Positions 32,654-42,621 of a DNA stretch of 60,939 nucleotides are shown here, one piece after another (position 1 is the stretch's first letter; the number at the start of each line of letters is the position of its first letter). Source of the DNA: Pilasporangium apinafurcum. Lineage: Eukaryota; Oomycota; Peronosporomycetes; Pythiales; Pythiaceae. The DNA lies in assembly GCA_001600495.1 (NCBI GenBank), contig BCKE01000044.1, positions 11,595 through 72,533 of the forward strand. The letters are read 5' to 3'. The notes below the pieces were generated by a model. The model was not told the origin of the DNA. It saw only the letters and a list, made by a program, of their open reading frames with translations, and did no database searches. The translations under genes and the position numbers were made by a program.

Positions 32654-33476
32654 TTTTTTCTGATTTACTCCCCTCGTACAAGCAAGGATTTTAAAGAAAT
32701 GATCATAGGAAATGTAATTGTATGCAAAAGAAGACGACAAATGGGAGTGATGTGTGACAGAGGAAGGGAAGGAGGCATTGTGTACAGGCGTGAGGATTGG
32801 AGAGAATCGATTCACTTATCATTTTGTGCTTATATATCATTCGATATCACATGGGTTTATTTTTGGCTACATATTGCAAAGGAGACTTAATTTTATGCTA
32901 ACTTTTGTGTTAAAACCACACAAAAATGTATTCTTATGACAAAAAGTGCACTTCAGCATCTTCAAAAATAATATATTAAGGTTTGCTTAAGTTGAGATAT
33001 TTCAGTATACTCACTTTTTGTCATAAATTTATGTCGTTTTTATAGTAAGAACACTGAGTTGGATGCATATTATGTATCAGTAGCAGGTGACAGGCAACAG
33101 TGGTATAATTCGGATGCAATTTGCTCCACACAAAACGCTTGAATAGCAGGTAGCTGGGAGTCTGCATCGCTTCTAGGTCCCTGGTGGTTCCATTAGGATA
33201 TTTTTGAGATGGATTCCATTCGCAAACACGTGTAAATTGAGTTTGTCGAGTGGCTGTGCAGCTACCACCATAAAGTAGAGGTTGATACCAACTAATTTGT
33301 AGCCTTTAGTCCAGCAAAAACACCATCTATTCCCATTAGCCTTAGCTTTTTTTAATTCAACTAACATATTTTATCCAGTAATATTTGAAAAATTGTCCAG
33401 AATGTGTCATGAGATTTATCAATTGGCTAAAAATGTGAAATCGGTTTGATGGTTGTCATCATTGTATTCTGTAGCC
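32654..33476. other. Divergent intergenic region with a small inverted-repeat element
   Basis: This is the shared upstream region of glycosyltransferase copy B and the rRNA dimethyltransferase. It contains the 93-nt inverted-repeat element at 32934-33026. A 64-codon minus-strand frame at 33173-33367 (…LYFMVVAAQPLDKLNLHVFA…) looks protein-like but has no family match and may be debris. Confidence 0.5.
32934..33026. mobile_element. MITE-like element candidate with 15-bp perfect terminal inverted repeats
   Basis: TTATGACAAAAAGTG at 32934-32948 is matched exactly by its reverse complement at 33012-33026, enclosing a 63-nt AT-rich centre. If the first TTA and last TAA are read as flanking TA duplications, the element is a ~90-nt non-coding body with 12-nt ends TGACAAAAAGTG. 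That would be the form of a Tc1/mariner-derived miniature element. It has no coding capacity. It lies in the divergent promoter region, so it could also be a regulatory palindrome. Confidence 0.5.
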
Positions 33477-34924
33477 ATGATCATCACCATGAGCCGCTCA
33501 AGAACAGTTGCCAATGTCGGAGGAACTCTTCTTCTTGGCGCGTTCCACAGGCGTCAACTCCCCATCCTCGCTCGCGCGGGAACTTCACAAAGTGATCAGA
33601 CACGTGTATTGTCGACATCAACTCCCTCGAACGTCACACGGATCCAGAATACCCCACATTTGAAGCGCAAATTGGGTCAGCACTTGTTGGTCTCAGAAGA
33701 AATTTTAACCAAGATCGTTGATGCTGCCGAGCTTCCACTGTTACTAGAGAAAAAAAAGCAGCGTCAATGCAGCGGCAGCGACAGTGAACAAGACACTTGT
33801 ACGCTGAACGTGCTGGAAATTGGTCCTGGAACAGGCAACTTGACGTCGGCATTGCTTAACGTCTCTCCACAAGTGCATGTGCATGCGATCGAGTATGATA
33901 CGCGTATGGTTGAGCGACTGCAAGAACGTTTCATGAAGGAGATGCACCGACTGACGATCGAGCACGAAGATTTTGAGAATTTTCAGTTTACTGCAATGGC
34001 GAATAGCACGACCAAGAAACAAACCAAGCACATGATTCGTAAGGATGATCCTCGTTTTGACGCATGCGTTGCAAATATCCCCTACCAGCTGTCGTCTATC
34101 ATCATCTCTCGCCTCACCAACTACATGCATCATTTTCCGCAGCAATTTGCATGTGTGGTCTTGCTAGTGCAAGAAGAATTTGCACTGAGGTTGTTAGCCA
34201 AGTAAGTGCACAGTTTAGAGATGTACTAGAGTGATATATTAACTACTCACGGATTTTTTTCTTTTTAGACCAGGTGAACAAAACTACAGTCGCTTAAGCG
34301 TGAATACGTCGTTGATTGCTGATGTCACATCAGTTGTAAAAGTGACCAGAGGGCATTTCCTGCCTCCACCAAAAGTCGATTCGCGCGTGATCAAATTGAC
34401 CCCAAAGCTCCATCCATCTGTACCTACGTTTGCGGATCAAAGCCTTTTCTTTCAGGTACAATTGAATTTGACATCTAACATATATTGACATGGCTGTAAA
34501 TTTGCACCTGAGGCTCTAACTTTACCTTTTGGACTATCACGACGAGTAGAAATTTGATATGATGCTCCGGATCTGTTTTCTGCGGAAGAATAAGACACTT
34601 CGCGCGTTGTTATTGTCCAAAACAGCCAGAGAGCAAATGGTGTTGAGTGACGAATTTACGACCGAAGGAGTCGATACCAAGAATTTAGTGATGAAACGTG
34701 TGGAACAGGCGCTAGAAGAATGTGAAATGAACTCAAGTCGAGCGGTGCAGATACCAGTGAATCAATTTTTACGGTGCGTTTCACTGTAGTTGAGTACGAT
34801 ATTGGAAACGTGGTTGTTTTCTGACAGCTTTGTTTACGTTCGTGACAAATGTAGGCTTATGCATGTTCTTGAATCGAGTGGCATTTCCTTTCGTCCAAGT
34901 ATTACGCGACATTTTCAAGATTAA
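33477..34924 (+). CDS. DIM1-type rRNA adenine dimethyltransferase with N-terminal presequence-like extension
   Basis: The model has four exons, 33477-34201, 34269-34455, 34550-34773 and 34828-34924, giving 410 residues. Introns are 67, 94, 54 nt with phases 2, 0, 2. Family motifs are clear: GQHLL (67-71), SAM-binding motif I EIGPGTGN (from ~114) and catalytic NIPY (200-203). FALRLLAKPGEQNYSRLSVN, LPPPKVDSRVI and RICFLRKNKTL are typical of the eukaryotic DIM1 branch. DIM1 dimethylates two adjacent adenines near the 3' end of small-subunit rRNA. The last exon ends with SSGISFRP, which fits the C-terminal GIHF-like motif of DIM1. About 60 residues rich in Arg/Ser/Thr precede GQHLL (MSRSRTVANVGGTLLLGAF…), suggesting mitochondrial import. 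A second in-frame ATG lies at 33489. It could instead be the nucleolar enzyme with an extended N-terminus. Confidence 0.88.
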
Positions 34925-35060
34925 ACTCCTTAGTCATGTAGCCGAAACAACACAAATCAACACGACACTCTCGCCCATCGTTCTTACTTCGTTGACGATT
35001 AAAAAATTATTACCTCCTACGTTTAACTGTACCTACTGTCTCACACATTCGCTCACTTGC

Positions 35061-36770
35061 TTATTCATTGACTTGGTCGTACCGTTGAGTTTTATGACGC
35101 TTGGTGTGACGGATGAAATGATCAGCAATGAACGACAAGTCATCCATTATTGGAGACTCGCCACCAGACGACGCAGACGCTGTCGCTCCTGACATCGCTG
35201 CATGATGCCGCTTGTGACGATTCATTGAATTGGTATTGGTCTGGCTTTGAACATCAGGACTGTTACTATTTGTAGGGGTTGCTGGTGTTGGAGTTTTGGT
35301 GGGGTCTATTGAAGACGATTGCTGTTTTGAACTCTTGCGAGATCGCATCGTGAGAAAACCATCACCCACCTCCACACATAATTTCTGTTTTTTCGCATTT
35401 GGGAAAAGTTCAAAGCTCGGCTTTGAGGATTTCTTGCCACTCTTCTTGTGGTTGGAGCTGCGACGATGCTTGAGAATTCCACTTTCATCTTCATTACCGA
35501 TTGCTCGGTCAGGATTATTGCATTTATCGTCAGTAAATGATCCCCGCCGCTTTCGCGAAGGAGTGGAAGTCTGTATAGATGAGGTAAAGCCTGATGAAGA
35601 TGCAGGACTCTGTGGTTGAGACAGCACAGTTTTCGCACCATCTTGTATATCATGTCTGTTGCTGGAAGCTCGACTTGTACTGTCATTTCTTCTCTCCTCA
35701 TCTGTTGACGAGCCAATGTTGCCTTCGCTTGATTGACTTGTAGAAATGGAAACCTTGTCAATTCTTTGACACAATGATAAAGATGATAAATTAAGATTCT
35801 TTGGATCGGATTCAGAATCAACAGGTGAATCGCTGCCTATTGTTGCTTCGGGTGGCGAGACGGCTACTGGACGCACCAACGAAGATGCTTTATGTCCAGC
35901 CTCATCATTTATATGATGTAGAGCATCCTCCATGCCAGCCGTCGCGCCTTCGTTGTCTTTGCCATCCACATTTGCGTCATCTTGGCCAGAACCTTCTTCA
36001 CTCGAAGAACTCACAGAGCTCCGTTGCTGCTGCAATTCTTCGTCATCACCTTCCATCTCATCACTACTGTGAATTGCAGTGTCATTATTTGCATTCTTCT
36101 CATCTTCTACTTCTTCCTCCTTTTCTTCATCAACTTCTTCCACACAATCTACTTCACTTGCCTGTGCCTCCATTGTCGTAGTGGCATCAATTAAGTCAGG
36201 CATACCAACACGTTGCATTTTCCGCGTCAACTCTTCAATGGCAGCGAAAGAGTCCAGCCCTTTTCTTTTGAGCCGACCAAGTTCCTAATAAAAAAAAAGC
36301 CATAATCAATATATAAAAAGCAATGACACATTGTACATTAAATTCAGCATAGAAACAAACCACACCTGTTTGACGATCAACGCGCGCACGGCATCATCAT
36401 AATTCATCTGAAATTGTTTCATGACATGGCGGACGTCTTCTTCGGGTGGCTCATCAGTTGATTCCACAATCCGATGCAGCAGCATCTTCACGGCAACCTC
36501 TCGCTCGACACCACTCTCCAACAGCACCTGCAGCTCCTGTTTCACCACCTTTTGGAAATAGCTTTGGGCTTCCATCATCTTGGTACTCTGAAACCCGCTT
36601 GCCTTACTACTATTAGAAGAAGAAGAAGAAGAAGAAGGAGACGGAGATGCAGTCGTGCCACTCGCCTCTGCACTCGTCATGATATGGTCTCTTTGCTTTC
36701 TTACTCTTGTCTGTGCGTCTTCAACGTCTTCCATGTGGATTTCTTCCGGACCACTACCACTTTTCTGCAT
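35061..36770 (-). CDS. Ser/acidic-rich nuclear-type protein of unknown function
   Basis: The model has two exons, 36770-36366 and 36284-35061 (81-nt phase-0 intron, donor GTGTGG, acceptor TTTTTATTAG), giving 542 residues. An N-terminal poly-Ser run is followed by a helical domain (~residues 62-165: SYFQKVVKQELQVLLESG…, EEDVRHVMKQFQMNYDDAVR…) that resembles a UBA-like or similar small helical fold. The rest is low complexity: an acidic block (DEEKEEEVEDEKN), many Ser, and basic patches (PSRKRRGS, KHRRSSNHKKSGKK). The composition suggests a nuclear protein. It converges on the dimethyltransferase, with only 136 nt between stops. The family is not recognised. Confidence 0.75.
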
Positions 36771-37879
36771 ACTGCTCTATATAAAAAAAAGTTGGTTGTT
36801 GTCGTTCGGTCGCCTAAGTTTCCCTTGTTGTTAGTAAACCCACACAGCAGTTCTACACACGAGGACACGAATTCGTTCCTTTTTTCGCTTGCTTCGTCAG
36901 TATAATGTCTAAAGAAATCGCGGAGATTGATACACGCAGGGAAAAGAACGAGTTGCCTCTTCTTCTTCTTCCGTGTTCTCTCTCTCTCTCTCTCACTCGT
37001 TCCTTCTCTCTTTTTCTAATGCAGTGCGGACTCTGCGGACACTTGTGCGCGGATGATGGTCATAACCGATTTCGATTTTTAGGAAAATGAGATGGGTATT
37101 TTACTTAATTTTTAGAAAAAATAATCAGCTACCTCACCGTAAAGCAGCAACCTTTTCAGAAAAAAGATAAGATGGGACGGGCAGGGTTACAGTACTATGC
37201 CAAACGAATGTAACCCTTTCCTGATACAGATTGGCCAAACAGAGGGCAGTCGTGGTGTTAATCTGCATGCTATTATCGTCTAAAACATGCTCGACAATCA
37301 TAAGAACCACTTCCCACACATTCATTAGGCTATCTTTAACGCTTCTCTTGGCACAACACCTCCTTCTTTTGATTATCTTTTTCTTGTTTGTTTATTTTTT
37401 GTATGTATGTGTAAAGTGTAACCGAGAGCACAAAACATGTGCTTATGTTCACGGAATGAGAACGGATCCTTCCGTCCAGACTCACGCAAGCACAAGAGTG
37501 CCACTGCGACATCTTGGCACAAAAATCAGGATTTACATACCAAAAGCCAAGCAATGATGAAAGAGTAGGTCAATGGGAACCTGATCCCATTTCATTTTGC
37601 CACCAACTCAGGACTGAGTTAACCAATTTTTTCCATCTTGTTCCTCACCTTTTCTATTTAACTTCATATGCTGCATTTCAAACATAGCTGATATTAAATA
37701 ATCATTATGTGGTCCACGTAACTCCTGCATTATGGGGGTTTTGCTTTTTTTTCGTTGATTGCGGGAGGAAACGGACTTGATCGATCATCTCAGCGCTCTC
37801 CTCTACATTTCTTCCTCCGTTTTTGCTCTGAAGAGGCACCTCCAGCACGAAGCAATAAATAATCAACAAGCAATTAGCC
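36771..37879. other. Divergent intergenic region, no gene recognised
   Basis: This is the upstream region of both the Ser-rich protein (minus) and centrin (plus). It contains a TTC then TC dinucleotide run at ~36961-36993. Short frames at 36905-37090 (plus, with an ATG) and 37134-37325 (minus, with an ATG) have no recognisable product; the second reads like a fragment of a helical protein. Confidence 0.45.
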
Positions 37880-38462
37880 ATGGCACGCCGGATTTCACAA
37901 AAACGCAACGCCAAGACCTATGAACGTCCCGGCTTGAGCGAGGAAGAGATTGAAGAAATTCGCGAGGCGTTCAATTTGTTTGATACCGATGGCAGCGGTA
38001 CGATCGACCCAAAAGAACTAAAAGCGGCGATGCAATCGCTCGGCTTTGAGGCCAAGAACCAGACGATTTACCAGATGATTGGTGATATCGACAAAGATGG
38101 CTCCGGTAGTATTGACTTTGAAGAGTTCTTGGATATGATGACCGCCAAAATGGTATTAGAATTTAACTGCTCCTTGTGGAATTTTACTGAATAATATGTA
38201 TAGAAGAACTGATATGAAAGTATGAATGATATAGAGCGACAAGGACTCGCGGGAGGATATTCAAAAGGTATTCAGTCTCTTCGATGACGACCAGACAGGC
38301 AAGATCTCGTTGCGCAACTTGAAACGCGTCGCGAAAGAATTGGGAGAGACGATGACCGACGCCGAACTTTTGGAGATGATTGAACGCGCAGACACAGACC
38401 AAGACGGTGAGATCAATGCCGAAGAATTCTATGCCATCATGACCAAAAAGACTTTTACATAA
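37880..38462 (+). CDS. CETN: Centrin (EF-hand calcium-binding protein)
   Basis: The model has two exons, 37880-38152 and 38235-38462, with an 82-nt phase-0 intron, giving 166 residues, the usual centrin length. There are four EF-hands: [12 protein letters not shown] (35-46), [12 protein letters not shown] (71-82), [12 protein letters not shown] (108-119) and [12 protein letters not shown] (144-155). Loop 3 ends in Asn rather than Glu, as in other centrins. The linker [12 protein letters not shown] with [10 protein letters not shown] is diagnostic for centrin over calmodulin. It acts at basal bodies and centrosomes, which fits an organism with flagellate zoospores. The C-terminal TKKTFT resembles the usual KKTSLY-like end. 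The stop is only 106 nt from the convergent LST8 stop. Confidence 0.97.
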
Positions 38463-38568
38463 GCCCACAAATATATATATATAATCCAGACGTCGATACT
38501 GTGTGACACAATCCTTGATTTTTTTTCCTTACGTTGTCTTTTCATAAAAAAAAAATACATCCACACGC

Positions 38569-39599
38569 TCAATCAGCGACCGAATCGTTCAATGCCACGC
38601 AGATGACAGCTTTGTGGTGGCCGTTATAGTGTCGAATGGCTTCGCCTTGGCTCAGATCCCACAGTCTAGCGCTTTGGTCGGAGGAACACGTGACCAGATA
38701 CGATGACACAGCTGAAAATGAACAATCCCAGACCCATCGTTGATGGCCTTGCAGTGTATGGATCAATGGGTAATTGTTCTTCTCATCCATGCGCCAAATC
38801 TTGGCAGTCTTGTCGGATGAACAGGTTGCTAGTAGCTGTCCATTGGAGCTTATCTTGCTCTTGAGGATGTATCCGTCGTGAGCTTGCAGTGTGTGCTTGA
38901 GCTCATAGTGTTCGGCTGGCTTTGGGGCGTAGAAAAAGCATTTACCTTGATTATTAGCGGCTACGACTGCACTTCCATCGCGTACGATATCAACCGAGCG
39001 GAGTCCGCATTCGCCGTCCGGCACGAGCTTCGTCGCCATGGCGTTTGCGGCTAAGTCGTATATGCGTAAAGCTCCATTCTGATCGGCCACAATCAATTCC
39101 GCTTGATTTGGGTGCAATACTACTGAAGTCAAGGGTACTCCGCACTCGTAATTCCGTTGGCAACCGGGTGCACGGAGGTCCCACATCTTGACGGTGCCAT
39201 CGTCAGAGCATGAATACATCCATTTGCCGTGCTTCTGAAAGCCGATGGATGTGACGTTGCTGGTATGACCATCATAGCTCGTGACATGATTCGGGTTGTT
39301 GCTATTGATCTCAAACAATCGGATGTGTGGGTTTCCCGCGGCAGCGATGAATTTCTTGTCTGGTGTGATCTGTAGGCAATTCACTTGCTAAAGTAAAAGA
39401 AGGCAAACGTTTCAACACATATATTCAGTCCAGATGATCAGTTTAAACACTCTCTCAGTCAAATTGACCAGAAACAACAGCTGAAAAGAAACCATACCGA
39501 GTCAGGATACTTGACAGTTCGGTTGCATGTGCCGGAGGCAGCTTCCCAGAAGCGAATAGTGTGATCATATCCCGCTGTTGCCAGCACGACACCCGCCAT
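38569..39599 (-). CDS. LST8: LST8 (WD40 subunit of TOR complexes)
   Basis: The model has two exons, 39599-39498 and 39387-38569, with a 110-nt phase-0 intron, giving 306 residues. The protein begins [20 protein letters not shown] and reads YPDSQVN across the splice, both hallmark LST8 sequences. WD40 repeats follow throughout (…[11 protein letters not shown], …[10 protein letters not shown], …[11 protein letters not shown]), consistent with the seven-bladed propeller. LST8 binds the TOR kinase domain and stabilises TORC1 and TORC2, which control growth by nutrient signals. The length matches the family. The C-terminus ([16 protein letters not shown]) is the expected end. It shares a 226-nt divergent upstream region with the JTB-like gene. 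Confidence 0.96.
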
Positions 39600-39825
39600 C
39601 TTGCTCGTTTCGATCAGGTCTACTTGCTGAAGTACCTGATGGATTTCATCAATTCCTCATATAGACAATAAATTACGAATAATTTCTTTTGAAAGCTGTA
39701 AAATATGTTTTTATAACTAATATATAACATATAAAATAAAAAATTATCATAATAGACAAAGAATTTCGTTTCTGCCATTTTTTAGGAAGAAGAAAGCTAT
39801 TAAACACTCAAGTACGTAAGAAAGG

Positions 39826-40537
39826 ATGCGAGTCAATGCGATCATCAGTGCGGCGATCTTGCTCGCACTTAATTGCGTTGTTGGTGCCATAAAGGTGGGA
39901 ACAACAAATGTACAACATGCTGTAGATGGCGCTTCGCCTTCCCCACGATGGTTGCGTCAGGAAGTAGAGACACATGGGGACGCGTTCATTGCGAATGAGG
40001 CTGTCAACCCCACCACGACGCAACCACCACTCACAGGAGCGCTTAGCGATGACCGACTGAAGCCAAATGCAGCGCCAGCGGTGCACAATGTGTACGACCC
40101 TGTCACAGGACTCACATGTGAGTTAGTTGCGGAGTGCCACGCTTGCCCTGTAACTGAAAAAGATGAAGTCTATTGCCGCGAAACGGGATATCGCCAGGAG
40201 CTTAGCTGCCCGTTGACGTCGAAGAAGAAGCTCTTAAATGGTGAAAACGAGCGAGAAATTCGGTTCAAGGCGTGTTCCCCCGAAGAAAAGGCGAATCCAA
40301 TCAAACATGTCATGCTTTTTGAGGTACATACGTGGAAAACTTTCTGTTAATGCGATGATTCGAGTGAGTAACTGTATGTGTTCGCCTTGAAAGGTTGTGA
40401 TGGCAGGGTCACTTGTCGCGGCGTTCATGATGCTGCAAAAAGAACGACGAAAGCACATGAGCTCCTTTGATCTCCGCAAAGACCCCAAACAGCGGTCGAC
40501 TCTGTTGGCGCCTTCTGCTAATAAGGACCACGACTAA
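39826..40537 (+). CDS. JTB: JTB-like single-pass membrane protein
   Basis: The model has two exons, 39826-40323 and 40394-40537, with a 70-nt phase-0 intron (donor GTACAT), giving 213 residues. A signal peptide (1-~20) is followed by a variable lumenal region. The conserved JTB core then has paired cysteines (CELVAECHACP, YCRETGY, LSCPL, KACSPEE) followed by a membrane segment that spans the splice junction (MLFEVVMAGSLVAAFMML). A short basic cytoplasmic tail (KERRKHMSSFDLRKDPKQR) completes it. In animals JTB (jumping translocation breakpoint protein) is linked to mitochondria and cytokinesis; the role in stramenopiles is unknown. Without the second exon the membrane segment and tail would be missing. 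The order of the Cys pairs and the FE-VV…R+R tail support the call. Confidence 0.8.
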
Positions 40538-40714
40538 ATTAAACGAATGACGATCTGGACGATGGCTGACCGAAAGAAGCAAAGTCAACAACCGCCTCAT
40601 CATAGAGAATGTAGTAGCAGCATGCATGAAATAGATAACATCGCTCTATCTCCCATAAACATATATACATATGTATTGAGCTTTATTAAGCCAAATGCGT
40701 CCTAAACAGCAATT

Positions 40715-41461
40715 CTACTTCTTGGCTTTCTTGGTTGATGGGCGAGCACCACTGATGACAGCCGCAGATGTCGACAGATTTCGCTTCCTTTTCGCGTCCA
40801 ATTGTTTCTCAAGCGCTTCCGCTCGTTTCTTAAATATTCCTCCGAGCTTCGGCATGATTGGCGGTGCATCCACGCGTTCACCAAAGCGCACTTTTTCCGT
40901 GTCTTCGAAGTAGTCTTTCTTCGTTGATCCAGTTGCTTGGTATTCAAGTTCATATCGTTCCTGGTCGGTCATCTTCTTAATTTTTTCTTTCTCTTTCTTT
41001 TTCGACAAATACCTTGAATAAACAAGTTACAAAGCAACATCATTTAGTTAGTTTTGCGCATGACAATTACAGCCTCATATAACATTGACTTACTCCTTGC
41101 GTTTCACGTTGCTTCGTTTGTTTTTCTTGGTCTCATCGTAGATCACACGCTTCACTTCAGTATTAATCCGTTTATTAAATTCGCGCATGGATTCATTTTT
41201 GCCAATGCTGCTGATTTGTAATGCCTTTTTCTTCTTCTTCGAAACACCACTGACAGCGTCGCTACCATCATCGACTTGTGATGTACGCAGTACGAATTGC
41301 TCGATGAGTCGTTCGTCCTCTTGCTTGCGCTTGCGCTTCTTGGAGCGTTTCGACTGGGTTGGTGGGAGGTCAAATTCTTTTGCCTTCTTGCCATTTTCGC
41401 GTTTCCCTCTGAAGAATGGATCGCATTGCTTGATCTTCCGCTTGGAACTCACGCGTCCCAT
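40715..41461 (-). CDS. CCDC137-like basic coiled-coil protein
   Basis: The model has two exons, 41461-41094 and 41012-40715, with an 81-nt phase-2 intron (donor GTAAGT), giving 221 residues. It is very Lys/Arg-rich. Two blocks fit the CCDC137 family: ESMREFNKRINTEVKRVI followed by a basic coiled coil (KRKEYLSKKKEKEKIKK), and KVRFGERVDAPPIMPKL, matching the FGE-x-V-x-x-PP motif. Members are chromosome- or nucleolus-associated proteins with little known biochemistry. The first exon alone ends in an early stop, so the splice is needed for the second block. Its stop is 177 nt from the convergent JTB-like stop. Confidence 0.8.
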
Positions 41462-42621
41462 ATTGTCCAGTACACGATGAATATGATCAATCTCTCCAAT
41501 CTGACCTCTCCAAGCCAGTCAAACCGACATCATCTCTTTATTAGAACATAACATTCTACTTATAAGAACATATACGTAATAAACACGATTGGCTAGTTAT
41601 GCATCAGAGCAACGAGCTCATTCTTCTACAAAGAGCTAAGAAAAGCAAAAATGACCGACACGTGCGACTTGGATTGACCGTAAGAAGATTGGATATCGCT
41701 GGTCAATTTGGCAACATCTCAAAGGATCCATTGGTCTTAGTAGATACACTTTTTTTATCTCGAACAATCGATTCTGAACGACTGGAATCGAAAATGTCAG
41801 TCAATAAGTGATATCAAGTGCATTCAGTCGTTCGAATCGATTTTTTTCGGTATGAAGTACGTCTGCTAACGTCATTCGAACACTGCCAGGTCAATCTGCG
41901 ATATTTACAGCCATTTGCTTGAATACATTGCGCAAATGTATCTCCATTATCTTGTGCATCATGTCGCGAACTGCAACCGGATCGCGTACAGGCTGATCCT
42001 CTCATGTGAAAAGTGTTGAGACTAAATTGCTTACCGAAGCAGCGAAAGTCCATGAGTTAGAACTGGAACTACTACCGGGGCGCACGTAGAATAAGTTTGT
42101 TGAGGCAACCAAGGCGCACGAGTTGGAATTACAACGAACATTAAGCACGACTAAGTTGTATCGATGTATGTCGTGTATCATCCATGACTTACGCATTATT
42201 CTAAGCTTCCAGGTATCGGACGAAGAGTCACAATCGATGCGATGCAAGTGCAGACCCTATAGGACTTGCCTTTTTTCTCCTACATGATTTCCTGGTAATA
42301 GTTTACAACGACTTTTGCATGAGTCGTGACGCGTCCGTATGCGCTTTTACTAGTACGATAGAATCACAAAAGTGGTGCTGGTGTTTTTGCGTCTATTCAC
42401 TCCTTGCTTTCGAAACAATAGTAAAAGGAATTACTGTCTATAGAGAACTTGTTGTGAGCACTCAATGCATTATTGATCAATGTAGATGTAGCTGCTCACT
42501 TCAACACCCTCAAAAGTTAATAATGTAGCCATATTTAACTACACAACTATTTTGCAAATGCAACAAGTGGTTCCACATTATTATCCAACCATCGACCTCT
42601 CACTCCGCACTGCTCTGATCT
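41462..42621. other. Gene-poor stretch with coding debris
   Basis: This contains the upstream side of the CCDC137-like gene, a 70-codon plus-strand frame at 41599-41811 (…RLDIAGQFGNISKDP…) without family match, and the coiled-coil remnant listed separately. The 42260-42620 part holds no recognisable feature and ends at the P450 3' end. Confidence 0.45.
42012..42260 (+). pseudogene. Coiled-coil gene remnant with internal duplication
   Basis: In one frame the sequence reads ETKLLTEAAKVHELELE, then a TAG at 42087-42089, then NKFVEATKAHELELQ. These are two imperfect copies of a helical unit sharing TEA-K-x-HELELx spacing. The frame goes on into a Cys-rich stretch until a stop near 42260. There is no start codon and no matching upstream exon. 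It looks like the leftover of a repeat-containing coiled-coil gene. Confidence 0.45.

Noticed and set aside
33173-33367. 64-codon minus-strand frame
   Set aside because: It has an ATG and reads protein-like but has no recognised family, no continuation and lies in a promoter region.
36905-37325. Two short ATG-led frames between the Ser-rich gene and centrin
   Set aside because: They run through a TC dinucleotide tract or end quickly, and no domain is visible.
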